From: Candidatus Gastranaerophilales bacterium
GTDB taxonomy: Bacteria > Cyanobacteriota > Vampirovibrionia > Gastranaerophilales > Gastranaerophilaceae
Reading direction: 5' to 3'
NCBI GenBank assembly: GCA_910587055.1
Contig: CAJUKY010000010.1
Location: 8,377 to 72,376, forward strand
Length of the DNA: 64,000 nt
Part shown: piece by piece, positions 35,736 through 44,794 of the stretch
Numbering within the stretch: the first letter of the stretch is position 1
How the letters are laid out: the number at the start of each line of letters is the position of its first letter
Program-made: the position numbers and the translations under genes
Notes under the pieces: generated by a model
The model's input: only the letters and a program-made list of their open reading frames with translations
Databases searched by the model: none
Told to the model about the DNA's origin: nothing

Positions 35736-35871
35736 TTGACAAAATTAAAGAAGTTTAGCAAAAAAATTTTTTGAGGAGGGTTATATGGGTGTAAACTCCT
35801 CTATAAACTCCGTAATACTAATTCTATCCATCACGGCGACTTCTTTAGTTTTAAAGAAAGCCGTTTTTTTT
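35736..35871 (+). other. short leader-like unit: sequestered SD, mini-ORF and terminator
   Basis: TTGACA at 35736 is followed by no clear -10. GAGGAG (35774-35779) before ATG 35786 can pair with CTCCTC (35797-35802), hiding the SD. A terminator follows: CGGC...GCCG around CTTTA-GTTT-TAAAG, then eight T (35834-35871), ending at the stop of convergent ldcA. It may terminate rmuC or be a small RNA. Confidence 0.45.
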
Positions 35872-36670
35872 ATATTTTCATCCCGAAAGGCACAACAGTG
35901 TTGGCTTTTCCGTGGGTAATTAAAGGGTCGAAAGCATACGGAACATTAAGAATTGCAGAAAATTCTTTTAAAATATCATTCAAATATTCACCGGCACCGA
36001 TAAATTCACCGAAAATTACTCCTTTGATTTTTTCTTTCAACGGAATGTTTCTTAAAATTTGAGTCAGCATTCTGTCAATTTTATAATCAGGTTCATTAAT
36101 ATCTTCAATAAATAAAATAATATCTTCATTCGGGATATAGCCTTCATACGGTGCGCCGAATAACGAAACAATTGTGGCTAAATTCCCTCCCCAGAGAACA
36201 CCGCTTGCATCTATTGCAGGACGATTATAAATATTGTTTTCAATTTGCTCTCTGTAATTTAAAAATTCGCTTTCATTCATTTCGGATATACCGTTCAACG
36301 CCATTTTGGCGTGATAATTTATCTGACCCGTTTTTTTGTAAATTGAAATCAAAAGTGCTGTAATATCAGAACTTCCCACTAGTTTTTTCGGGTTGTTTTT
36401 TATAATACTGTAATCAATTTTATCAAGAAGCCTGATTGTGCCGTATCCGCCCCGTGCGCAGATGATTGTATCGATATCTTTATCAAGATAAGCATTATGA
36501 ATATCATTCAGGCGGATTTCATCATTTCCTGCCATCCCTCTGAAATTCTCATAGCATGAGGGAAAAATTTTTGCGCTAATATTAAATCTTTTTAAAAAAT
36601 TTTGTGCTGCGTTAAGTTTTTCGGGATTTTCAATGTATCCCGAGGGTGCTATTATTGCTACATTTTTCAT
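35870..36670 (-). CDS. ldcA: LD-carboxypeptidase, peptidase family S66
   Basis: 266 residues. LdcA/MccF-type serine peptidases trim the tetrapeptide stem of murein during recycling or cleave related amides. Nucleophile serine in LVGSSDIT, catalytic glutamate in LFIEDINEPDYKIDRML and histidine in LITHGKANTVVPFG near the C-terminus. No signal peptide, so cytoplasmic. The -10 TATATT ends only 6 nt before the ATG, so the mRNA is probably leaderless. Divergent from dnaX. Confidence 0.9.
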   Translation of the reverse strand: MKNVAIIAPSGYIENPEKLNAAQNFLKRFNISAKIFPSCYENFRGMAGNDEIRLNDIHNAYLDKDIDTIICARGGYGTIRLLDKIDYSIIKNNPKKLVGSSDITALLISIYKKTGQINYHAKMALNGISEMNESEFLNYREQIENNIYNRPAIDASGVLWGGNLATIVSLFGAPYEGYIPNEDIILFIEDINEPDYKIDRMLTQILRNIPLKEKIKGVIFGEFIGAGEYLNDILKEFSAILNVPYAFDPLITHGKANTVVPFGMKI

Positions 36671-36676
36671 AAAATT

Positions 36677-36704
36677 AATATATCACATTTTTTTATAATA
36701 TAAT
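36677..36704. promoter_or_regulatory. back-to-back -10 boxes of ldcA and dnaX
   Basis: TATATT on the minus strand (36682-36677) is 6 nt from the ldcA ATG; TATAAT on the plus strand (36699-36704) is 6 nt from the dnaX ATG. Only 40 bp separate the two start codons, leaving no room for SD sites. Confidence 0.6.
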
Positions 36705-36710
36705 ATTTTT

Positions 36711-38921
36711 ATGAGTGAAAAATATTTGCCTTTATTTAGAAAGTACCGCCCGCAGAGTTTCAAAGACGTTGTAGGGCAGGAAAGCCTCACAAAGGCGCTT
36801 TCAAATGCTATTGAATTAAACAAAATTGCAAATGCTTATCTTTTTGCGGGGCCCAGAGGAACAGGGAAAACCTCCACTGCAAGGATTTTTGCAAAATCTT
36901 TAAACTGTGTAAACGGGCCTACTCTTGAGCCATGCCAGAAATGCCCGAGCTGTCTTGATATTACAAATGCTTCAGGGCTTGATGTAATTGAAATTGACGC
37001 CGCTACAAACAGGGGTATAGATGATGCCAAAGAATTGATTGCACAGGCACAGTATGCACCGATGAACGGCAAATATAAAATATTTATTATAGATGAAGTT
37101 CATATGTTGTCAAACGAGGCGTTTAATGCACTTTTAAAAACTTTTGAAGAACCGCCTCAAAACGTTATTTTTATTCTTGCCACAACAGAACCGCACAAGG
37201 TTATTGAAACCATCATATCAAGATGCCAGAGGTTTGATTTAAGGCGTATTACAACGGATGACATTACAAAGCGCTTAAGAGAAATTGCGGATTTAGAAAA
37301 TATAAAAATCACCGATGATGCTTTATATGCAATTGCAAAAAATGTATCAGGGGGTTTGAGAGATTCGCTTGCGCTTCTTGATCAGGTAAGCATTCTCGGG
37401 GCAAAAGAAGAAATTACAAAAGAGGTTATTGAAAATCTGCTCGGGAAGATGACTTTTGATGTGAGTGTTAATTTTTTGGAGAAGATTTTATCAAAAGATA
37501 CTCAAAGTGCCGTTTCATATATTGATGAAATTTATAATAAAGGGCTGGAGCCGAAGAATTTTTGCGAGAATTTTATTGAATTTTTAAGAAATTTAATTTT
37601 TGCTCTTTCATCTGCGGATGATAAAAATACTTTGAAATTTACAAATTTTAACACCTGTGATATTGAAAAGATAAAAAGCTTGAAGCTTGACAGTACAGAG
37701 GTTTTCAGAATTTTAAACAAAGTGATTGAATATTATAAAGAAATAAGGTTTGCAACAAACCCGTATTTATGGGTTGAACTTATGATAATTAACCTTTGCA
37801 AAATGGATGAAGTAATTGCGCTTCAAAGAGTGATGCCTGCGTCCGATGTTCAAAATATTCCCGTGCAAAATATTCAGCCTGTGCAAAATGTGCCTGCGGA
37901 ATCGCAGAAGTATACAGAAAAACCGCAGATGCAGGCTATAAAACAGACAGGAAAAATAGAGAATACAGAACAGATGCAGTCTGCAAAGCCTGCAGAGACA
38001 CGGATTGAGCCGTCTGAGGCTGTGCAGAGTGTTGTAAAGGAAACTTTAAAAGAAATTGATATTCCTGAAAATGAAATTGTGAAAGAACAGCCAAAAAACA
38101 ATGAACCCGAGCATTTGATGGAGTACAAAGAAAATCTGTATGAGGAAAAACAGGCGGATGATAAAGCTGAAATGAAGTCCGCGGCAGCTATATCTGATAC
38201 ACCGAGCTTGCCGAAGGTTCCCGGGGTGGATGATGTTCCTGTTGTGCAGAATGTTTTAGACGGCAGTAGTAATCCGGCGGCAGAAAATGCGCCAAATGCT
38301 AAAGCCGCACAAAAAGCAAATCCTGCGGGCGGTCAAGAAAATAGCGAAATCAACCCCGCAGCAGCCTGGGCAAAAGTTTTAAATGCAATAGAGCTAATAC
38401 CTGCAAAGTTTTTCTTTTCAAGCAGAAAACTTCTTAGTATTAAAGATAAAAAAATTACTCTCGGGTTTGTAAACGAAAAACTCATAGAACAAGCTAAATC
38501 GGATTCAAAATATAAGCATCTGGATAAAGCGGTTAAAAGCGTTTTAGGGGCGGATTATATTATAGAATTTATTATTATGATGCCTGATATGAAGCCGATA
38601 GATGTTAAGCTTAATACTAAAATCCAATCTCCCCAGCCTGCGCGGGTATATCAAAATCCCGCCCCCGTGTCTAAACCTTCCATGCCGCAGATGTCTGCAC
38701 CGTCTATGGGTCCCGATATTTCAAAAGAAGACTTGGAAAAAGAATTTTTAATGGATATGAATCCGCCGAAAGCGGAAAGTGCCCCTGAAAACACCATGGC
38801 AGAAAAGACACCTGTTTTTGAAAATTCAGAAACGCCTTCAAATAAAGCATCTTCCGTTTCGCATTACGGTAAAAAAACGCAGGAGATGCTGGAAGCATTT
38901 AACGGTAAAGTTATTGAATAA
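36711..38921 (+). CDS. dnaX: DNA polymerase III subunit gamma/tau
   Basis: 736 residues. AAA+ clamp-loader core (about 1-370) with GPRGTGKTSTARIFA (Walker A, about 44-58), the zinc-binding cysteines in CQKCPSC, IFIIDEVHML (Walker B) and LATTEPHKV. A long low-complexity linker rich in Q, P, A and E, with VQN repeats, follows (about 370-550), then a conserved C-terminal domain (about 550-640) and a second disordered tail. The ATG directly follows a -10 box (leaderless). Ends before a clear terminator. Confidence 0.96.
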   Translation: MSEKYLPLFRKYRPQSFKDVVGQESLTKALSNAIELNKIANAYLFAGPRGTGKTSTARIFAKSLNCVNGPTLEPCQKCPSCLDITNASGLDVIEIDAATNRGIDDAKELIAQAQYAPMNGKYKIFIIDEVHMLSNEAFNALLKTFEEPPQNVIFILATTEPHKVIETIISRCQRFDLRRITTDDITKRLREIADLENIKITDDALYAIAKNVSGGLRDSLALLDQVSILGAKEEITKEVIENLLGKMTFDVSVNFLEKILSKDTQSAVSYIDEIYNKGLEPKNFCENFIEFLRNLIFALSSADDKNTLKFTNFNTCDIEKIKSLKLDSTEVFRILNKVIEYYKEIRFATNPYLWVELMIINLCKMDEVIALQRVMPASDVQNIPVQNIQPVQNVPAESQKYTEKPQMQAIKQTGKIENTEQMQSAKPAETRIEPSEAVQSVVKETLKEIDIPENEIVKEQPKNNEPEHLMEYKENLYEEKQADDKAEMKSAAAISDTPSLPKVPGVDDVPVVQNVLDGSSNPAAENAPNAKAAQKANPAGGQENSEINPAAAWAKVLNAIELIPAKFFFSSRKLLSIKDKKITLGFVNEKLIEQAKSDSKYKHLDKAVKSVLGADYIIEFIIMMPDMKPIDVKLNTKIQSPQPARVYQNPAPVSKPSMPQMSAPSMGPDISKEDLEKEFLMDMNPPKAESAPENTMAEKTPVFENSETPSNKASSVSHYGKKTQEMLEAFNGKVIE

Positions 38922-38930
38922 TGCAGGCAT

Positions 38931-38958
38931 ACACTGTTTGAACAGCAGTGTCTTTTTT
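38931..38958 (+). terminator. terminator of dnaX
   Basis: ACACTG and CAGTGT enclose a 9-nt loop, followed by C and six T. Confidence 0.8.
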
Positions 38959-39046
38959 AAATATTAAGCCGTTTGTTACACTGTGCTTGATGTTATAGTT
39001 TGTTTTTTGTATCATAATCTTAAGGGTTTTTCAAAAGAAAGAATTT

Positions 39047-39733
39047 ATGGCTAAAACTTTTACAGAAACAAAAACTCATGAGGTAACGGTCGATGTTGTT
39101 ATTTTAACCATCGTTCATAATACACTCAAGGTGCTTTTGTTAAAAAGAGCCAATGAACCTTTTCGCGGCCGCTGGGCTATCCCCGGAGGTTTTATAAGAT
39201 TATCCGAAAATCTTGATGATGCGGCGCTTCGAGTATTAAAAGAGAAAACAAACGTTCAAAATATTTATTTAGAGCAGCTTTATACATTTGGCGACCCTTT
39301 AAGGTATCCTAATACAAGGGTTATTACCTGTGCTTATTTTGCGCTTCTTCGCGCAGAAGACATTGATGTTAAGATTATGGACGAATCTGTTGTTGAAATC
39401 GGCTGGCACAGCGTTGAAGACTTGCCGCCTCTTGCATTTGACCATAAAGAAATTATTGAATATTCACTGAAAAGAACACGCGAAAGATTGGAGTTGTGTC
39501 CTGTTGCATTCCAGCTTCTGCCGAAAAAATTTACACTGACGGAATTGCAAAAATCTTATGAATTAATATTGAAAAAAGATTTGGATAAAAGAAATTTCAG
39601 AAAGAAAATGCTTTCAACAAATATGCTGATTGATTTAAATGAATGCTCTAAAACAGGCTCAAAACGTCCTGCTGCATTGTATTCATTTGATACAATTACT
39701 CTTGATTCAAAAAGAGGTCATTTCTTTTCTTAA
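39047..39733 (+). CDS. Nudix-domain transcriptional regulator, NrtR-like
   Basis: 228 residues: an N-terminal Nudix fold (about 10-145) with VDVVILTIV, LLLKRANEPFRGRWAIPGGF and a Nudix box whose catalytic REXXEE is altered (RVLKEKT), then a C-terminal winged-helix region (about 155-228) with FTLTELQKSYELIL...DKRNFRKKML. This is the layout of NrtR, which senses ADP-ribose and controls NAD genes. The degenerate box argues for ligand sensing rather than hydrolysis. SD AAAGAAAG lies upstream. Its targets are not in view. Confidence 0.82.
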   Translation: MAKTFTETKTHEVTVDVVILTIVHNTLKVLLLKRANEPFRGRWAIPGGFIRLSENLDDAALRVLKEKTNVQNIYLEQLYTFGDPLRYPNTRVITCAYFALLRAEDIDVKIMDESVVEIGWHSVEDLPPLAFDHKEIIEYSLKRTRERLELCPVAFQLLPKKFTLTELQKSYELILKKDLDKRNFRKKMLSTNMLIDLNECSKTGSKRPAALYSFDTITLDSKRGHFFS

Positions 39734-39744
39734 GGAATAAGTGA

Positions 39745-39864
39745 TTTTTGAGAAAAATATTTTACAAACAGGGCAGATTCCGGCTGATTATGTTTGATAT
39801 TCAGCTGCTATTTTACTCCGCGCCTCTTTAACAGCCCTTTTTTGTAAAATATTTTTCTCAAAAA
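39745..39864. repeat. 120-bp hairpin element with 30-bp inverted arms
   Basis: The left arm (39745-39774) pairs with the right arm (39834-39864): 24 bp perfect, a small bulge, then GGGC/GCCC. About 60 nt lie between. It fills the gap between two convergent genes, so it may act as a bidirectional terminator or be an inserted palindromic element. Confidence 0.7.
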
Positions 39865-39868
39865 CCTT

Positions 39869-41173
39869 TTATATCAGTTTTTTTACCCAGTCCATAAGTG
39901 TATTTATATCATAAGGCTTTGGAAGATAAATATCGGCACCGTTTGAGAAAATATTTTTTTTATCTTGAATTGTGGTTGAAAATATAATTTTAGGACACTC
40001 TATGCCTTTTCGGCTAAGATTTTCACAGAGTGTATTTAAGATGTTTAACCCCTGTTTTTTTTCTTTTGTTCCGTAATCAAGAATTAAAACATCCGGCAGA
40101 AATTTAAAATACTCATCCATAAAATTATCATAATTTCTGCAGGTTTTTATTGAATACCCCTGCATTTCAAGGTTTACATTTAAAAGATAATTTAATGATT
40201 CATCGGGCTCCATTATCATAACTTTATTTTTTGGATTAATTTCGGATGCTTCTCCGTATAGTTTCAGCCTGTCTATAATGTAGCAGGATTCTTTAGAATT
40301 TTTGCAAAGTTTTAAAGTGTCAAATAACAGATTTAAAATTTGTTTTTCGTTTTCAAATCTGCCTTCGCTTATATCCGCTATTGCGATATTAAGTTTCATT
40401 AAAGGGATTTTCTTTTCTTCAATAGTTTCTGCCGAATAAAGCATAAAATTATTTTTATAATCAAATTCGGAATAAAAACGTTCTAAAATACCGTCAAATG
40501 CAAAGGTTAGAAATTTGGCTATTTTTTCAGCTTTAAAATTTTGCGTTATTAAAAGAAAATCTTTTATGGAATAATGCCCCGTTATATCTTCTTTTTGCAG
40601 GGTGGAATTTATAATGGCGGCAACTGTTTGCAGTACTTTTTCAAAAGCAATTTCGCCGTAAATTTCTTTATAAAAATTAATCCCTGAAATACTGATGAGC
40701 ATTGCGGATTTTTCTTTTACACGGTTTTTAATTTGTTTTTTTAAAGCTTTTAAGGTTATTTTATTATCAATAAAGTTTGTAACGGGATTGATTGAATTTT
40801 CAAGATAGCGTCTTATGTGAGCATTTATTCTTGCCTGAAATTCTTTTGATTGGATTGATTCATCAAGAAAATCATCCGCACCTGCTTCAAGCGCGTTTAA
40901 TTTATCATCCATTGCGCCGGATTTTGAAATTGCAACGATGACAGGACGGTAATTATAAGTTAAAACGCGGATTTTTCTTATAAAATCAGATAAATTATCA
41001 TCAATTGTGTCCGAAATTATAATCATTTCAGGTTCATTATTTTTAATTGAATAAATTGCTTCATCCAGCTTTGAAAAAATTGATGCACTGCAATTCAGGG
41101 TTTCGATAAGTTTTTTGTGTTTAATCGATAATTCTTTTCTTGCGGATATGATAAAAATTTCGGGATTATACAT
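39869..41173 (-). CDS. two-receiver response regulator with degenerate GGDEF-like core
   Basis: 434 residues. The N-terminal receiver-like domain (about 5-120) ends in ALEAGADDFLDE; the middle (about 145-300) resembles a GGDEF fold but has YSIKDFLL at the signature; the C-terminal receiver (about 315-434) has VMIMEPDESLNYLL, the phospho-acceptor region VLILDYG and the lysine in LPKPYD. No DNA-binding domain and no active cyclase site, so output by protein contact is likely. It overlaps its kinase gene by 8 bp. Confidence 0.75.
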   Translation of the reverse strand: MYNPEIFIISARKELSIKHKKLIETLNCSASIFSKLDEAIYSIKNNEPEMIIISDTIDDNLSDFIRKIRVLTYNYRPVIVAISKSGAMDDKLNALEAGADDFLDESIQSKEFQARINAHIRRYLENSINPVTNFIDNKITLKALKKQIKNRVKEKSAMLISISGINFYKEIYGEIAFEKVLQTVAAIINSTLQKEDITGHYSIKDFLLITQNFKAEKIAKFLTFAFDGILERFYSEFDYKNNFMLYSAETIEEKKIPLMKLNIAIADISEGRFENEKQILNLLFDTLKLCKNSKESCYIIDRLKLYGEASEINPKNKVMIMEPDESLNYLLNVNLEMQGYSIKTCRNYDNFMDEYFKFLPDVLILDYGTKEKKQGLNILNTLCENLSRKGIECPKIIFSTTIQDKKNIFSNGADIYLPKPYDINTLMDWVKKLI

Positions 41174-41903
41174 TTTTCTCCCCCGTTTCTTTTATCTTTT
41201 TTGCCATTGTTTCAAAATCAAAAACAGGAATGTATATTAAAAATTCCGTAAAATTTTCTTCAACGGAAGAATTAATCTCAATTTTTCCGTTCATTTTCTC
41301 CGTTAAATTTTTTGCAATATAAAGCCCGAGGCCGCTTCCTTGAGCGGATGATGTTAAATAGTTATCTATTCTGTAAAATTTTTCAAATACTTTATCAATT
41401 TCACCTTTTGCAATATTTGAACCGTAGTTTTTAACGGAAATAACATTATAGTCGCACTTTGTTTCTATTTTTATTTCAATGTCATCAAAACCTGTGCCTG
41501 AATATTTACAGGCATTTTCAACTATATTTAAGATAACCTGTTCCAGTTTGTCTTTATCTGCTATTGAATTTTGAATTTTCCCTGTTTTTATTTTGAAATT
41601 TTTATTTTTATAATTTATTTTTATAATTTCAATAACATTGTTTATAAGAGCGGGCAGATTGATTTCTTTTAAAACAATTTCAACTTCATCTTCCGCTTTT
41701 GCAACATTTAAAACATTTTCAACAAGATTTATTAATCTGTCCGATTGCTCTTTTATTATGTTTAAAAATTTCTTTTTAGACGCCTCATCAAGGGCATCCC
41801 AATTATCAAGAATGGTTTTTGAAAATCCTTTAATACTTGTTAAGGGGGTTCTTATTTCATGAGATAATGTTGATATAAATTCATCTTTAATCTTATTTTG
41901 CAT
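41166..41903 (-). CDS. cytoplasmic histidine kinase without sensor domain
   Basis: 245 residues: HisKA starting at residue 8 with the phospho-accepting SHEIRTPLTSIKGFS, then HATPase_c with the N box NIVENACKYSG, FEKFYRI and the GSGLGLYIAKNL G box. No transmembrane or PAS domain precedes it, so input must come from a partner protein. It overlaps the regulator downstream by 8 bp and lies 2 bp after the ORF6N gene. Confidence 0.92.
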   Translation of the reverse strand: MQNKIKDEFISTLSHEIRTPLTSIKGFSKTILDNWDALDEASKKKFLNIIKEQSDRLINLVENVLNVAKAEDEVEIVLKEINLPALINNVIEIIKINYKNKNFKIKTGKIQNSIADKDKLEQVILNIVENACKYSGTGFDDIEIKIETKCDYNVISVKNYGSNIAKGEIDKVFEKFYRIDNYLTSSAQGSGLGLYIAKNLTEKMNGKIEINSSVEENFTEFLIYIPVFDFETMAKKIKETGEKNV

Positions 41904-41905
41904 AA

Positions 41906-42427
41906 TTATTTTGTCTTAAAACCTATTTTGTCCGGCTTTGTTCTATCCATTAAAAGCGTTAAAACTCTATTGATTTCTTTTAAATCAGCATCATTTTCTC
42001 TACAGTGCTGAATAAAATATTGCTCAAGTTCCGATAATCTTTCAGATAATTCTCTGCTTTCAACTGCAAGCTGCCTCAATGCAATAAAGGCACGCACTAC
42101 CTGAATATTTATTTCTATTGCTTTTTTGCTGTTTAAAACACTTGATAGCATTGTAACACCGTGTTCCGTAAAGGCATATGAGTTTGTTGAGCTAAATTTT
42201 AAGTTTTTGAGGTGGTCACAATTTGTGACCAGTTCGTTTTGTTCTTTATCTGTAAGCTGGAACATAAAGTCTGACGGAAAACGTATAATATTGCGTTTTA
42301 CCGCCTGATTAAGTTTTTTGGTTGAAACGCCATATAATTCTGCCAGATCGCGGTCTATCATAACACGCTTGTTTCTTATTATAAAAATTTTTTCTTTTAA
42401 TATATCCAGCGTTATAATTTCATTCAT
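41906..42427 (-). CDS. ORF6N-domain DNA-binding protein
   Basis: 173 residues from ATG 42427 (MNEIITLDILKEKI). The ORF6N domain (about 5-90) shows VMIDRDLAELYGVSTKKLNQAVKRN and FPSDFMFQLT, with YAFTEHGVTMLSSVL, the usual phage antirepressor-like pattern; a helical C-terminal part (about 110-173) follows. Such proteins are common in prophages and as lone chromosomal genes. Minus-strand TATAAT ends 6 nt before the ATG, predicting a leaderless message. First of a run with the kinase and regulator. Confidence 0.9.
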   Translation of the reverse strand: MNEIITLDILKEKIFIIRNKRVMIDRDLAELYGVSTKKLNQAVKRNIIRFPSDFMFQLTDKEQNELVTNCDHLKNLKFSSTNSYAFTEHGVTMLSSVLNSKKAIEINIQVVRAFIALRQLAVESRELSERLSELEQYFIQHCRENDADLKEINRVLTLLMDRTKPDKIGFKTK

Positions 42428-42448
42428 TTCTAGATTATACAATAAAAT

Positions 42449-42814
42449 TTAAATATTCATATTTTCTTTTACTATTTCAAACATTTTATCAAGTTTTTGT
42501 TTATTGTTTAAATAAAAATATCCTGTGATACATTCAAGGGCGGTGGCGTATCTGTGGATATCCGGCTTATTTCTTTTATTTACGGTTAAGGGCAGGTTTC
42601 TTGCACGGCGGAAAATCTCTTTTTCTTCATCATTTAAGAAATTTTCAAAAATAATTTCAGCTATTTTTGCTTGAAAATCAGCACATACAAAAGCTGTTGT
42701 ATTTTTGTGCATATTATTTAAGGATTTTGTTTTAAAAATAACATTTTCTCTTATGAATACTTCATAAACGGCATCGCCAAGATGAGCGTATCTTTTTAAG
42801 TCAAAGCTTTCCAT
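42449..42814 (-). CDS. mrnC: Mini-ribonuclease III
   Basis: 121 residues consisting of an RNase III catalytic domain alone (YAHLGDAVYEVFIR, AFVCADFQAKIAE, YATALECITGYFYL), the MrnC layout without a dsRNA-binding domain. In Bacillus it matures 23S rRNA ends. -10 TACAAT ends 6 nt before the ATG. It lies 22 bp before the ORF6N gene, on the same strand. Confidence 0.93.
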   Translation of the reverse strand: MESFDLKRYAHLGDAVYEVFIRENVIFKTKSLNNMHKNTTAFVCADFQAKIAEIIFENFLNDEEKEIFRRARNLPLTVNKRNKPDIHRYATALECITGYFYLNNKQKLDKMFEIVKENMNI

Positions 42815-42959
42815 ATGAAAATTGTATCATAAAACGTATTGTAAAAAGATATTGAGCTTTGTTAACAATTTGTAATATTTCCTTTGAAAACATCAATTTT
42901 AAAGGGGGAAAATACTTTATTTATGTATAGGGAAGATATTAAGTTATAAAGGGAGTTTT

Positions 42960-44396
42960 ATGACGGGAGTTTCTTCAATAAATATGTCATATACAACTGA
43001 TGCACTGAAATATATAAACGGTGCGGAAGTTTGTAAGGATACCATAGTTAATGATGTCGGCAATGCTTTTGGAGGCGTTCCCTCAGGTGCCGCCATTATG
43101 GGAGTGTTTTATGCCGGTGGTGAGCTGCTCAAAAAGACAGATAAGGTTGCAACGAGTATATTTACAGGTAAAGAAGCAAAAACTATTTTTGGGAATACAA
43201 AATATACACATGCAGGCATTAAAGGACTTACGAGCACTACACAAAATATATTCAAGGTATTAAGAAATAAAGAAATTAGCAATATTGTTACAAACGGAAA
43301 AGGTTTTTCCGGTTCTCTTGCAAACGGCGAGATGGTTGATCTTGTAAAAAACCTTGCAAAGTCAGGTAAGAGCGAAAGTGAAATTCTGACTTTACTTAAG
43401 GGTGCAGGTGATAAAACCGATGATATTCTTAAAGTTTTAAGAACAGAAGCCGGGACTGTTGCGAAACCTTCAAAAATTGCAAAATTATGGCAGGGTTTTA
43501 AAGGAACGGGGATTGGAAAATCGCTTGTAAATTCATCTGTGTATAAAACAGGAACCAAAAAAGCGGCCGAATTTTTATCTACAAATGCGGCAGGAAAAGT
43601 CATAAGCAAAGGCGCAAGCAAATTTTCAAAGATGTTTAAATCAACCGGTGCCGGTGTTATGATGATATTTGACGGTGCTATGGCTCTTATGACTGATGTT
43701 ATACCTGCATTTAGCCAGGGCGGCTTTAAAGAAGGCGTTAAACAAACCGCAAAATCAGGTGTTAAAGTAGCTGCCGGCGCTGCAGGATGGGCAGTAGGCG
43801 CTACGGCAGGTAAGGCAGCAGGTGCTGCAATAGGCGGTGCAATCGGTTCAGTTGTTCCGGTTCTCGGTACAGCCCTCGGTACTGCAATAGGTACATTTGT
43901 AGGCGATATGGTTGGCGGTATGATTGGTTCAGCCGTTGCAGGAAAAGTGGCCGAAACGGTTGTGGGCGAAGATTATACGGATAAAGTCCAGAATGAAGCC
44001 ATAGAGCAGCAGGCAATGCAAGTTGCATCCAATGCATCAAGCATGAATGAATTAAACAGCTATGTTTATCAATTGATTGAAGAAGATGCTGCGGATGGCA
44101 AATTATCTAAAGACAGCAAAAAAATGCTTGAATATCTTGAATCAGGAGCGGCTGATGCAACGGGTTTTGCATATAATTACGGAGTTTCAGGAAATGGCGG
44201 GTTAAATGAACTTGCAGCAAGACTGCAGGCCGGCGATACATCCGTTTATACGGTGCCTGATGATATTCTGGAAGCAAGTTCATACGGAATAGATGCCCTA
44301 ACCGCTTCAAGTTATGCAAATAATTATACAAATTTCGGATATACAAATCCTTATGCTTCAATGGCAAACGGTGCAGTCATGAATTATTACGGTTAA
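42960..44396 (+). CDS. hypothetical glycine-zipper protein
   Basis: 478 residues, no recognised family. The N-terminal half is soluble-looking and rich in K, S and T. Residues about 265-335 are a long Gly/Ala-rich hydrophobic stretch with GxxxG repeats (AGWAVGATAGKAAGAAIGG, AIGTFVGDMVGGMIGSAVAG), typical of membrane-inserting glycine zippers. The C-terminal part is acidic, then Asn/Tyr-rich. No Sec signal. SD AAAGGGAG precedes ATG 42960. Probably a lineage-specific secreted or membrane-active protein; role unknown. Confidence 0.7.
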   Translation: MTGVSSINMSYTTDALKYINGAEVCKDTIVNDVGNAFGGVPSGAAIMGVFYAGGELLKKTDKVATSIFTGKEAKTIFGNTKYTHAGIKGLTSTTQNIFKVLRNKEISNIVTNGKGFSGSLANGEMVDLVKNLAKSGKSESEILTLLKGAGDKTDDILKVLRTEAGTVAKPSKIAKLWQGFKGTGIGKSLVNSSVYKTGTKKAAEFLSTNAAGKVISKGASKFSKMFKSTGAGVMMIFDGAMALMTDVIPAFSQGGFKEGVKQTAKSGVKVAAGAAGWAVGATAGKAAGAAIGGAIGSVVPVLGTALGTAIGTFVGDMVGGMIGSAVAGKVAETVVGEDYTDKVQNEAIEQQAMQVASNASSMNELNSYVYQLIEEDAADGKLSKDSKKMLEYLESGAADATGFAYNYGVSGNGGLNELAARLQAGDTSVYTVPDDILEASSYGIDALTASSYANNYTNFGYTNPYASMANGAVMNYYG

Positions 44397-44409
44397 AAAA
44401 TAAGACAAG

Positions 44410-44634
44410 TTATGCTATGGTTTGCCCCAGAGAAATTAAATCTTCATAAGGCACGCCTGCTTCGGATAATTCTTCCGCAGTAAGGCCAAAAAGCGTGATT
44501 AAATTATCAGCTTCCATTCTGCTGTTGTTGGAAAGCATATTGAAAACCTTGCTTACAGCTGTTTCTCTTGTCATAAACAGGCTTGAATTGCTTTTATGAA
44601 GTATGCGTTTTTTTGCTTTTCCCATGGTCTCCAT
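44410..44634 (-). CDS. small hypothetical protein
   Basis: 74 residues from ATG 44634 (METMGKAKKRILHKSNSS) with a compact helical C-terminal part (LITLFGLTAEELSEAGVPYEDLISLG). The frame is open further upstream, but that part (Phe/Tyr/Cys-rich) looks non-coding. No good SD. Convergent with the glycine-zipper gene, 13 bp away. Plausible but unproven. Confidence 0.45.
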   Translation of the reverse strand: METMGKAKKRILHKSNSSLFMTRETAVSKVFNMLSNNSRMEADNLITLFGLTAEELSEAGVPYEDLISLGQTIA

Positions 44635-44794
44635 GGTGCAAAAAAAGATTTCAAAAGTAAATGATTTGTAAGAAAGTGTAAAACTTTCTACATAAAACTT
44701 AAAAATTGCTTGAAAATAAGGCAATAAAAAATATTCAGCACTCTTATATTTATTGCAAAAGCATTTTAAGCAATATTTTAAAACGGAAAAAATT

